Source of the DNA: JBCDIQ01 sp039024295
Lineage (GTDB): Bacteria > Bacteroidota > Bacteroidia > J057
NCBI GenBank assembly: GCA_039024295.1
Contig: JBCDIQ010000010.1
Location: 1 to 34,023, forward strand
Direction: 5' to 3'
Length of the DNA: 34,023 bases
The translations under genes and the position numbers were made by a program. The notes under the pieces were generated by a model. That model saw only the letters and a program-made list of their open reading frames with translations. It did no database searches and was not told where the DNA came from. Of the stretch, positions 24,589 through 32,028 are shown piece by piece (positions within the stretch are counted from its first letter, which is position 1; every line of letters begins with the position of its first letter).

Positions 24589-26345
24589 ATGCTATTGGAA
24601 ACGTTACCGGAATAACCGCCAACCTTGTTACCGTGCGTACACAGGGGGCTGTCGCCCAGAATGAAATCTGCTACCTACAATTAGGGCCTTACCGATTGAT
24701 GGGGGAGGTGATCAAGGTCAGAGGAGACCGCGCATTTGTACAGGTATTTGAAAGTACAAGAGGGCTGAAAACAGGCAACCCGGTTCGGTTTACAGGCAAT
24801 ATGCTAGAGGTACACCTGGGCCCTGGGATGCTCAACAAGAAATACGATGGACTTCAGAATGACCTGGACAAAATAGATGAGCTATTCCTGGAAAGAGGGG
24901 TGTACACCCCGGCACTTGACGAGGAAGATGAATGGGAGTTTACGCCATTGGTAAAGACGGGAATGGAAGTAGCTGCAGGAGACTGGTTGGGAGAAATACC
25001 TGAGCACAGCATTTCCCATAAAGTGATGGCTCCCTTTGAGTTAAAAGGGCATTGGCGGGTGGATTATGTTGTGCCTAAAGGGAAATACAAACTGGAAGAT
25101 ACCCTGATCATGCTCAAAAATCAGGATGGAGAGGAGCGACCTGTGGGAATGGCTCAAAAGTGGCCCATTAAACGTCCTTTGACTGCTTATCGCCATAAAT
25201 TGCGTCCAGGAAAAGTACTTCAAACCGGAATACGAGCTATTGATAGCATGAGTCCTATGGCCGAAGGAGGTACAGGGTTTATTCCTGGTCCGTTTGGCAG
25301 TGGCAAGACCATATTGCAGCACAGCTTATCTCAAAATGCACGAACGGACGTAATCATTTTCGCTGCTTGTGGCGAACGCGCCAATGAAATTGTGGGCCTG
25401 CTGAAAGAATTCGAAGAGCTAGAGGACCCACGAACAGGTCACAAGCTCATGGAGCGACTGGTATTAATTTGCAATACGTCCAATATGCCAGTAGCAGCCA
25501 GGGAAGCTTCGGTGTACACCGCCATGACCATAGCTGAATACTACCGTTTGATGGGATTACGCGTCTTGTTGTTGGCAGATTCAACCTCACGATGGGCGCA
25601 AGCTATGCGGGAAATGTCCAATCGCCTGGAAGAATTGCCCGGCCCAGATGCCTACCCGATGGACTTGACTGCAACGATTGCAAATTATTATGCACGTGCA
25701 GGGCGTGTAGAATTGCGCAACCACCAACACGGCTCTGTCACCTTCATTGGCACCGTTTCTCCTGCTGGTGGCAACCTTAAAGAACCCGTAACTGAGGCTA
25801 CCAAGAAAGCTGCCCGGTGCTATTATGCCTTGTCCCAACAACGTGCCGACCGCAAGCGGTACCCCGCCATAGAGCCGGTAGAAAGCTATTCGAAGTACCT
25901 GGAATACCCTGAAGTAACTGATTACCTGAATGAACATCTTACGGCCAACTGGACTAAGTTACTTGAAAAAGCCCGAGACTTATTGCTTAGAGGCCGAGAA
26001 GCAGCCGAGCAGATCAACATCTTGGGAGATGACGGTGTGCCCATTGCCTATCACGAGACCTACTGGAAAGCAGAGATGCTGGACTTTGTTATCCTCCAGC
26101 AAGATGCGTTTGATGATATCGATAAGTTTACCCCACTGGATCGTCAGCAATACATGCTCGAACGGGTCATGAAGGTATGTGATCGCTCCTTTAAGTTCAG
26201 CAATTTCGAGGAGGTTCGTCAGTTTTTCCAGCAGGCGATAAATCTTTTTCGACAGATGAATTATTCTTCTTTCAAAGGAGAAGCCTTCCAGCGGTTTGAA
26301 CAGCAATTAGATCAACATTTGGCCCCTAAAGAACCGGTATCATGA
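24585..26345 (+). CDS. ntpA: V-type ATPase catalytic subunit A
   Basis: A 586-aa, full-length catalytic subunit that hydrolyses or makes ATP in the A3B3 head on the cytoplasmic side. A beta-barrel start (1-75) is followed by the V-type-specific non-homologous insert (~105-190, with GEIPEHSISHKVMAP). The P-loop is GPFGSGKT (235-242); most A subunits have GxFGCGKT, so the Cys is Ser here. Walker B is VLLLADSTSRWAQAMREMSNRLEELPG (~330-356), followed by GNLKEPVT and PAIEPVESYSKY. Overlaps both neighbours by 4 bases (ATGA). Confidence 0.96.
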   Translation: MNAIGNVTGITANLVTVRTQGAVAQNEICYLQLGPYRLMGEVIKVRGDRAFVQVFESTRGLKTGNPVRFTGNMLEVHLGPGMLNKKYDGLQNDLDKIDELFLERGVYTPALDEEDEWEFTPLVKTGMEVAAGDWLGEIPEHSISHKVMAPFELKGHWRVDYVVPKGKYKLEDTLIMLKNQDGEERPVGMAQKWPIKRPLTAYRHKLRPGKVLQTGIRAIDSMSPMAEGGTGFIPGPFGSGKTILQHSLSQNARTDVIIFAACGERANEIVGLLKEFEELEDPRTGHKLMERLVLICNTSNMPVAAREASVYTAMTIAEYYRLMGLRVLLLADSTSRWAQAMREMSNRLEELPGPDAYPMDLTATIANYYARAGRVELRNHQHGSVTFIGTVSPAGGNLKEPVTEATKKAARCYYALSQQRADRKRYPAIEPVESYSKYLEYPEVTDYLNEHLTANWTKLLEKARDLLLRGREAAEQINILGDDGVPIAYHETYWKAEMLDFVILQQDAFDDIDKFTPLDRQQYMLERVMKVCDRSFKFSNFEEVRQFFQQAINLFRQMNYSSFKGEAFQRFEQQLDQHLAPKEPVS

Positions 26346-27664
26346 GTGTAGCTGCATTTCAAGCCATATACACAGAGTTGAGCCAGATTACCAAGGCCAC
26401 CTGTAGCCTGAAGGCCCGAAACGTGGGCTATGAAGAACTTGCCACCATCCACGGAAGATTGGCCCAGGTGGTACGCATTGAAGATGATGTGGTAACCCTT
26501 CAGGTATTTGCGGGCACTGACGGAATTCCCACCAATGCCGAGGTGGTCTTTCTTGGACATCCTCCTCAACTGGCGGTGAGTGAAGAACTAACAGGCAGAT
26601 TTTTTAATGCCTATGGAGAACCGGTAGACGACGGTCCTGCCATCAATGGCGAACTTCGGGAAACCGGTGGGCCATCCGTAAACCCTGTGCGCAGGGCGCA
26701 GCCTTCCGAATGGATTGCCACGGGTATCGGCGGTATTGACCTGAACAATGCGCTGGTAACAGGGCAGAAAATCCCCTTTTTTGCTGACCCTGAGCAGCCC
26801 TACAACCAGGTGATGGCCACACTTGCCCTCCGTGCCAATGCAGACAAAATTATCTTGGGGGGAATGGGACTTACCCATGACGATTACCTCTATTTCCGCA
26901 ACCTGTTTGAGGCAGCAGGAGCCATACACCGGATCGTGAGCTTTGTGAATACCACGGAACAACCGGCAGTGGAACGATTACTAATTCCTGATATGGCACT
27001 CACTGCTGCAGAGTATTTTGCGGTGGACAAGGAAGAAAAAGTCCTGGTGTTGCTTACCGACATGAACCTGTACTGCGATGCCCTCAGCATTGTGGCCAAC
27101 TACATGGACCAGATTCCTTCAAAGGATAATATGCCAGGATTTCTGTACAGCGACTTGGCAAGGATCTACGAAAAGGCGGTACAACTTCCCTCCGGCGGCT
27201 CCATTACCATCATCGCGGTGACCACCCTTTCTGATGGGGACATCACCCACGCCATTCCTGACAATACAGGCTACATCACAGAGGGACAGTTGTTTTTGAG
27301 AAGAAATACTGAGGTTGGGCGAGTCATTGTGGATCCATTTAGAAGCCTGTCGCGCCTAAAGCAATTGGTCATCGGTAAAAAGACCCGAGAAGATCACAAC
27401 CAAGTCATGAATTCCGCCATTCGCCTCTATGCCGATGCAGCCGATGCCCGAACCAAGCAGGAAAATGGGTTTGAGCTTTCTGACTATGACCAACGGACGC
27501 TGGCTTTTGCCCGCGAATACGCCGAGCAGTTGCTGGCCATAGATGTCAACTTAGAGATGGAGCCCATGCTCAACCTGACGTGGCAGTTATTTAGTCGCCA
27601 CTTCAAGCCTGAAGAAGTGGCCATCAAGCAGAAATTGATTGAGAAATATTGGGTAGAGAAATGA
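26342..27664 (+). CDS. ntpB: V-type ATPase regulatory subunit B
   Basis: A 440-aa, usual-length non-catalytic nucleotide-binding subunit alternating with A in the head. The beta-barrel is ~10-75. Family features are LTGRFFNAYGEPVDDGP (~86-102), GIGGIDLNNALVTGQKIPFF (~132-150; this takes the place of a P-loop, as expected for B), DMALTAAEYFAVDKEEKVLVLLTDM (~220-242) and GFLYSDLARIYEKA (~263). Its start overlaps the stop of A. After its stop the coupled block ends with a 136-bp gap filled with heptamer repeats. Confidence 0.95.
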   Translation: MSVAAFQAIYTELSQITKATCSLKARNVGYEELATIHGRLAQVVRIEDDVVTLQVFAGTDGIPTNAEVVFLGHPPQLAVSEELTGRFFNAYGEPVDDGPAINGELRETGGPSVNPVRRAQPSEWIATGIGGIDLNNALVTGQKIPFFADPEQPYNQVMATLALRANADKIILGGMGLTHDDYLYFRNLFEAAGAIHRIVSFVNTTEQPAVERLLIPDMALTAAEYFAVDKEEKVLVLLTDMNLYCDALSIVANYMDQIPSKDNMPGFLYSDLARIYEKAVQLPSGGSITIIAVTTLSDGDITHAIPDNTGYITEGQLFLRRNTEVGRVIVDPFRSLSRLKQLVIGKKTREDHNQVMNSAIRLYADAADARTKQENGFELSDYDQRTLAFAREYAEQLLAIDVNLEMEPMLNLTWQLFSRHFKPEEVAIKQKLIEKYWVEK

Positions 27665-27670
27665 AATGCG

Positions 27671-27796
27671 GTTTATAGTTTCCCGTTCACAGTTTTCAGT
27701 TTAAGAGCCAAGGGCCTGTAAACTGAAAACCGGTACCCGAAAACTCATATGTCAATCATCACCCACCGTAAACTGAAAACCGATAACTGAACACTC
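27671..27796 (+). repeat. Double heptamer array in opposite orientations between ntpB and ntpD
   Basis: The left block (27671-27703) has five units in register: GTTTATA, GTTTCCC, GTTCACA, GTTTTCA, GTTTA. The right block (27719-27796) has units TAAACTG, AAAACCG, GTACCCG, AAAACTC and so on. After a one-base slip at 27768 it repeats TAAACTG, AAAACCG, ATAACTG, AACACTC. GTTTTCAGTTTA (27692-27703) and TAAACTGAAAAC (27719-27730) are exact reverse complements: a 12-bp stem with a 15-base loop. GTAAACTGAAAACCG occurs twice exactly (27718-27732, 27768-27782). The array starts 6 bases after the ntpB stop and reaches within 4 bases of the ntpD ATG. Confidence 0.85.
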
Positions 27797-27800
27797 TCCT

Positions 27801-28382
27801 ATGATCCGCTTCCAATACAACAAAACTTCCCTCAACGAACTGGGCAAACAGTATCGCCTCAGGAAGTCGATATTACCCAGTATCAAGAGCAAGGAAGCAG
27901 CCCTTCGGGCGGAGGTAAGCCGGGCTAGGGTAAGGATTAAGCAGGTGAAAGCCGAGATGGAGGCACTGCAAGAAAAATGGAGCTATATGGAGCACCTCTG
28001 GGCAGAATTTGATGCAGAAGGCGTTGAAATTGATCGGGTAGTGCTTTCGGAGCAGAAAGTTGCAGGTGTGCTGATTCCACAGCTGGAAGAGGTAGTGTTC
28101 CGGGAGAAAAAGACCAGCCTTCACATGCAACCTCTGTGGTTTTGGGAAGGGGTTGACATGGTGAAGCAATGGCTCAGCCTGGGGGTGGAACGGGAAGTGC
28201 TCCTGGTTCGGATGCAACAGATGGAGCGTGCTCGCAAGAAAACTACCCAGAAGGTGAACCTATACGAAAAGGTTCAAATGCCAGGGTATGAAGAAGCGAT
28301 GCGAAAGATCAAACGATTTCTTGAAGACAAGGAGACGGTGAATAAAGCTGCCCAGAAGCTGGTAAAAAAGCGAAAGCCATGA
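27801..28382 (+). CDS. ntpD: V-type ATPase subunit D (central rotor shaft)
   Basis: A 193-aa protein, normal for subunit D, the long antiparallel coiled-coil shaft that turns inside the A3B3 head. It has the N-terminal signature IRFQYNKTSLNELGKQYRLRKSILPSIKSKEAAL (first ~35 residues) and a C-terminal helix rich in Lys/Arg/Glu (ERARKKTTQKVNLYEKVQMP, KIKRFLEDKE). The ATG at 27801 directly follows the heptamer array. The stop overlaps the next start by 4 bases (ATGA). Confidence 0.92.
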   Translation: MIRFQYNKTSLNELGKQYRLRKSILPSIKSKEAALRAEVSRARVRIKQVKAEMEALQEKWSYMEHLWAEFDAEGVEIDRVVLSEQKVAGVLIPQLEEVVFREKKTSLHMQPLWFWEGVDMVKQWLSLGVEREVLLVRMQQMERARKKTTQKVNLYEKVQMPGYEEAMRKIKRFLEDKETVNKAAQKLVKKRKP

Positions 28383-30163
28383 TTGAACCCATGAAAAAAT
28401 ATGCCTGTCTGGTGTACCACCAGGAATACCTGCCCTTTTTGCAAGGGCTACAGGCTGTTGGGGCAATGCATGTAGTGGAACGGCGGGCCGGAATGGATGA
28501 GACTGAGGTCAAGTCAGCAGAGCAGTTTATAAAGAAGGTAGATAACCTGCTGAATGATCTACAGCAACGGAAGCATCCGGAAACTCCAGAGACGTTTGCA
28601 GGTGCTGGTGAAGAACTTGCGCAGGATTTGATGGAAATGCTGGAAGAGGAAGAGAAACTCACCCAACAAATCAAGCGGCTCCAACACCAACGGGAACAGG
28701 ATCAGGTATGGGGAAGCTATGATGGAGAGTTGATCAATCGTCTGAAGCAAAAGGGCATCAATTTTTACCTATTTGAGGTAAAAAAAGGAAAATGGAAAGC
28801 AAATTGGGAAGAACAGGTGGCCGTTGATTTTCTGCATAAAACCCCACAGGCTCGCTATGGAGTAGTTATTTCAGATGGGGAGAAGCCCAATTGGCAAGAG
28901 GTAAAGTGGAGGGATTTTCCTGAAAAATCACTGATGCTCCTGGACAAGGAGCAAAAGGAAAAAGAAACACTGCTGGCGCAGCTTAGCCAACAGATTGACC
29001 TCCACGCCCAACAGCATCTGGAAGTGCTTCGGCAGACAAAGGCTGATGTACTCAGTAAATTGAATTTTGATAAAGTGCTGCTTAACACCGAGAGAAGCAG
29101 CGAAAACCGCCTGATGGTTTTAGAGGGGTATGTACCCGCTTCAAGAGAGGAAGCCGTAAACACATTCCTCGAAGAAAGCGGTGTATTTTACTTGGCAGAT
29201 CAACCTACCGAGGACGAACCTGTTCCCATCAAGCTACGCAACAGCCGATTCTCACAATTATTTGAGCCCATCACCAAGCTATTTGCCTTGCCTGGTTATA
29301 ATGAGCTGGACCTTACCCCATTTTTTGCCCCATTCTTCCTCCTCTTTTTTGGCTTTTGTTTGGGTGATACCGGATATGGCTTATTGTTATTCCTTGGGGC
29401 TACCGCCTTGAAATTCAAACTAGACAAAAGCTATCGACCTTATTTGACCCTGGCACAGGTACTGGCAATTCCGACGATGCTATTTGGTGCGTGGAGCGGA
29501 ACGGTATTCGGAATTGCTCTGGTGGAAGAACCTTCTCTTAGCAGCCTACATGCATATTTTCTGGATTACGACAGTATGTTCAACCTCGCCTTGGGCTTAG
29601 GAGTAGCCCAAATCATGTTCGGCTTGGGTGTTCAGGCTTGGCAGAAATGGAAATTTGATGGCTTGCAGCATGCCCTTGCCCCTATTGGCTGGCTGGTGCT
29701 GATTATTTCTCTGCTGGATGTTTACCTGGTATTCTTCTTACCCGAAATCACCCAATACACTGGCTGGCTGGGTGTGGCCTTCGTCTTTTTGTTTTCTTCC
29801 CCCGAAGGTTCTATCGGTGCTCGAATTGGGGGAGGTATTTGGGGGTTATATGGCATCACTGGCATTTTTGGAGACGTTCTTTCCTACATTCGGTTATTTG
29901 CACTGGGTGTTTCTACCAGTATCCTAGGATTGGTCATCAACAGCATTGCCTGGCAGTTTGGGCAGAGTCCATATGTAGGCCCTGTCGTTATGGCAATTAT
30001 CCTAATCCTTGGACACGGATTAAACCTGGCCATTGCCTTGCTGGGTGCTTTTGTGCATCCCATGCGCCTCACATTTGTAGAATTTTATAAAAATGCCGGT
30101 TTCAAAGGCGGCGGTGTTGCCTATCAGCCTTTTAAACGGGCAACAGTAAAATCTGATAATTGA
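28379..30163 (+). CDS. ntpI: V-type ATPase subunit I (membrane stator, subunit a)
   Basis: A 594-aa protein. The N-terminal half (1-300) is cytoplasmic and largely coiled coil. The C-terminal half (~310-580) has about seven hydrophobic helices, starting FFAPFFLLFFGFCLGDTGYGLLLF. The essential Arg of the ion half-channel is present in DVLSYIRLFALGVSTSILG (~500-518), and GHGLNLAIALLGAFVHPMRLTFVEFYKN closes the family pattern. It forms the path for ions to and from the K ring. The start at 28379 overlaps ntpD. A second ATG four codons in (28391) is possible. Confidence 0.93.
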   Translation: MIEPMKKYACLVYHQEYLPFLQGLQAVGAMHVVERRAGMDETEVKSAEQFIKKVDNLLNDLQQRKHPETPETFAGAGEELAQDLMEMLEEEEKLTQQIKRLQHQREQDQVWGSYDGELINRLKQKGINFYLFEVKKGKWKANWEEQVAVDFLHKTPQARYGVVISDGEKPNWQEVKWRDFPEKSLMLLDKEQKEKETLLAQLSQQIDLHAQQHLEVLRQTKADVLSKLNFDKVLLNTERSSENRLMVLEGYVPASREEAVNTFLEESGVFYLADQPTEDEPVPIKLRNSRFSQLFEPITKLFALPGYNELDLTPFFAPFFLLFFGFCLGDTGYGLLLFLGATALKFKLDKSYRPYLTLAQVLAIPTMLFGAWSGTVFGIALVEEPSLSSLHAYFLDYDSMFNLALGLGVAQIMFGLGVQAWQKWKFDGLQHALAPIGWLVLIISLLDVYLVFFLPEITQYTGWLGVAFVFLFSSPEGSIGARIGGGIWGLYGITGIFGDVLSYIRLFALGVSTSILGLVINSIAWQFGQSPYVGPVVMAIILILGHGLNLAIALLGAFVHPMRLTFVEFYKNAGFKGGGVAYQPFKRATVKSDN

Positions 30164-30168
30164 TGGAA

Positions 30169-30300
30169 GTTTACAGTTTTCAGCATACAGTTCACAGAAT
30201 GGTGAAGTATACCTCCAAAACCATTAAGCGAAGCGGGAAAAACTGTTAACCGAAAACCTAATACCCATCACCTAATCCCTATCACCTAATCCCTAACCCC
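30169..30300 (+). repeat. Double heptamer array in opposite orientations between ntpI and ntpK
   Basis: The left block (30169-30196) has four units GTTTACA, GTTTTCA, GCATACA, GTTCACA. The right block (30238-30300) has nine units in strict register, for example GTTAACC, GAAAACC, TAATACC, CATCACC, TAATCCC, TATCACC and TAACCCC. It ends on the base before the ntpK ATG. The left block starts 5 bases after the ntpI stop. The two blocks are roughly complementary (CAGTTTTC against GAAAAACTG), so a long imperfect hairpin is possible in the mRNA. The ntpK ribosome-binding region lies wholly within the repeat. Confidence 0.85.
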
Positions 30301-30756
30301 ATGACTTTATCCATCATTCTTTCATACCTCGGCCTCATATGCATGGTAGCACTGACCGGATGTGGCAGTGCCCTGGGCGTCTCAATTGGTGCCAATGCAA
30401 CCATTGGCGCAGTAAAGAAAAAACCCGAAGGATTCGGAAGTTATATGCTGCTGAGTGCACTTCCCGGCACACAAGGGCTGTACGGATTTGCTGGTTTTTT
30501 CCTGATCAGCAATCAAAACATCATCACCACTGAGATGAACATGGTTACTGGAGCAGCCATTCTAGCCGCTGGATGTATCCTAGGGTTTGTCAGCTTCTAT
30601 TCTGCATTCAAGCAGGGACAGATATGTGCCAATGGGATTGCATCGATGGCATCAGGGCACGATGTATTTGGCAAAACCATGATCCTGGCAGTTTTTCCTG
30701 AGTTGTATGCCATTATCGCTTTTGCAACTATCTTCCTGATAAGTGCCGCATTATAG
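30301..30756 (+). CDS. ntpK: V-type ATPase proteolipid subunit K (ion-carrying rotor ring)
   Basis: A 151-aa, four-helix (double-hairpin) membrane protein with small-residue-rich helices (GCGSALGVSIGANATIGAVKK). The ion-binding Glu is E134 in helix 4 (AVFPELYAIIAF); helix 2 carries Gln, not Glu. Residues L54, T57, Q58 and Y61 (LPGTQGLY), Q105 and E134 match, with the same spacing, the Na+ ligand set known from Enterococcus hirae NtpK (L61, T64, Q65, Y68, Q110, E139). This suggests a Na+-coupled enzyme. Several copies form the ring in the membrane. Last gene of the operon, followed by a strong terminator. Confidence 0.95.
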   Translation: MTLSIILSYLGLICMVALTGCGSALGVSIGANATIGAVKKKPEGFGSYMLLSALPGTQGLYGFAGFFLISNQNIITTEMNMVTGAAILAAGCILGFVSFYSAFKQGQICANGIASMASGHDVFGKTMILAVFPELYAIIAFATIFLISAAL

Positions 30757-30764
30757 AAATAAAA

Positions 30765-30794
30765 AAAGCTCAGATACGCATTTATCTGAGCTTT
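30765..30794. terminator. Strong bidirectional terminator between ntpK and the MerR gene
   Basis: A perfect 12-bp stem (AAAGCTCAGATA 30765-30776 with 30783-30794) closes a 6-base loop. Seven A precede it on the plus strand, so minus-strand RNA ends with a run of seven U. The plus-strand 3' arm ends in TTT. It ends both convergent transcripts. Confidence 0.9.
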
Positions 30795-30814
30795 CCTTAA
30801 AGTTTAATTTATTC

Positions 30815-31738
30815 TTATGCAGAGCGACTCACCTCATTTGAACCAAAAGGCTTTTCACTCACTTCGTCCACAAAGGTGATCATTTCATCAATTGTCTCGA
30901 AAATCACAACATTTTCCGGCATTTCATTTTTCAGCTGAATTGCTTGATAACCTGACATAAGCAGTTGTACATTGGGGAACCGCTCCAACACATTGTCTAC
31001 AAATGGTGGTAACTCATCACGAGTTGGATTATTGGTTGCCAAGGTAAAAATATAATCTGGCTCATACACCTCATAAACCGTCGTGAGGTCCTTCAGCGGA
31101 AGGCTTTGCCCAAGGTAAATAACTTTATTGTGTCGAGATTTTATGATGTAAGCCCCAAACAATAAACTGAGCTCGTGAAGCTCTCCTTCTGGGAGAAAAA
31201 GGACGAATCGCTTTGCGTTCGGATTTTGAGGAGCCATCTGCCCATCAATCGCAACGATCAATTTCTGGCGAATCAGATTGGTAATGAAATGCTCGTGTGC
31301 AGGATTAATGTTACCTGTCTGCCAGAGAATACCTATTCTACTTAGGAAGGGATAAACGATGTTGAGCATCGTTTTTTCAAAACCAAACTGAAGGGTATTG
31401 GTAGAAATAATTTTCTCGAACCTACTTTCATCCAAATTTACCATGGCAATAACCAAAGCATTTACTTGATTGGGAAACTCTAGGTTGGAGTCTGAAATCC
31501 GCATTACCAAGTCAGAAATCTCGTTTTGAGACATCTGAGCAATTTTGGAAATTTTATGGTTGTTGCGATTAAGAAAGGATATATTCAGAATCAAGCATAG
31601 ATCTGAATCATCATAGAACCTGATATTAGTCGGGGTTCGTTTCGGCTGGATAATTCCATACCGTTGCTCCCATACCCTAAGTGTATGCGCCTTAATGCCT
31701 GAGAGCTGTTCTAAATCTTTTATTGAATAAGTACCCAC
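30815..31738 (-). CDS. MerR-family regulator with cobalamin-binding domain (CarH/LitR-like)
   Basis: A 307-aa protein. The N-terminal MerR winged helix (~3-70) is YSIKDLEQLSGIKAHTLRVWEQRYGIIQPKRTPTNIRFY. A four-helix B12 cap domain (~90-170) carries W139-x9-E149-H150 (LWQTGNINPAHEHF), the exact spacing of the adenosyl-capping motif in CarH. A Rossmann B12 domain (~178-290) follows, with candidate lower-ligand H188 in PEGELHELSLLFG. The usual ExHxxG ends in Ser here. CarH relatives bind DNA as tetramers with adenosylcobalamin in the dark and let go on illumination, often controlling carotenoid and photolyase genes. The ATG at 31738 is the family start. Autoregulation or control of the divergent lipoprotein gene is possible. 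Confidence 0.9.
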   Translation of the reverse strand: MGTYSIKDLEQLSGIKAHTLRVWEQRYGIIQPKRTPTNIRFYDDSDLCLILNISFLNRNNHKISKIAQMSQNEISDLVMRISDSNLEFPNQVNALVIAMVNLDESRFEKIISTNTLQFGFEKTMLNIVYPFLSRIGILWQTGNINPAHEHFITNLIRQKLIVAIDGQMAPQNPNAKRFVLFLPEGELHELSLLFGAYIIKSRHNKVIYLGQSLPLKDLTTVYEVYEPDYIFTLATNNPTRDELPPFVDNVLERFPNVQLLMSGYQAIQLKNEMPENVVIFETIDEMITFVDEVSEKPFGSNEVSRSA

Positions 31739-31840
31739 GATCTTGTTGAATTAGGGGGTTATCACCTGAAAAAAACTCAGGACCCATCCCCAATGGGTTA
31801 TGCTGAGAAGAACGTACCAACATGGAGCAATTTCACGAAA

Positions 31841-31868
31841 TATAGAAAAATATATGTTTTTTCCTATA
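31841..31868. promoter_or_regulatory. Candidate operator: A+T-rich imperfect palindrome upstream of the MerR gene
   Basis: The arm TATAGAAAAA (31841-31850) and the arm TTTTTTCCTATA (31857-31868) are inverted repeats around TATATG, with one extra base in the right arm. It lies about 100 bases before the MerR start and about 160 before the lipoprotein start, in the shared 290-bp region. MerR proteins bind such dyads. No direct evidence. Confidence 0.4.
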
Positions 31869-32028
31869 CTTACTTTGTTTGAGTTTATTTTGCTCATATT
31901 CAACAACTAACTCAGCTCAGAATTGTTTATTTATTCCGTTCATTATGAGAAGGAAAGCCTTCTGTTGCCAATAAGCGGCATAATAAGTAGCTTAACCGCA
32001 CAAACACCCCTATTCAGACTTCATCAGT

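Noticed and set aside
27671..27796. Repeat-spacer look suggesting a CRISPR array.
   Set aside because: The unit is only 7 bases with no constant spacer, and there are no cas genes in the window.
30256..30300. Units such as TAACCCC and TAATCCC recall eukaryotic telomere repeats (CCCTAAA).
   Set aside because: They are internal to a bacterial operon, degenerate, and part of the same heptamer family that also has the AAAACTG form. Not a telomere or contamination.
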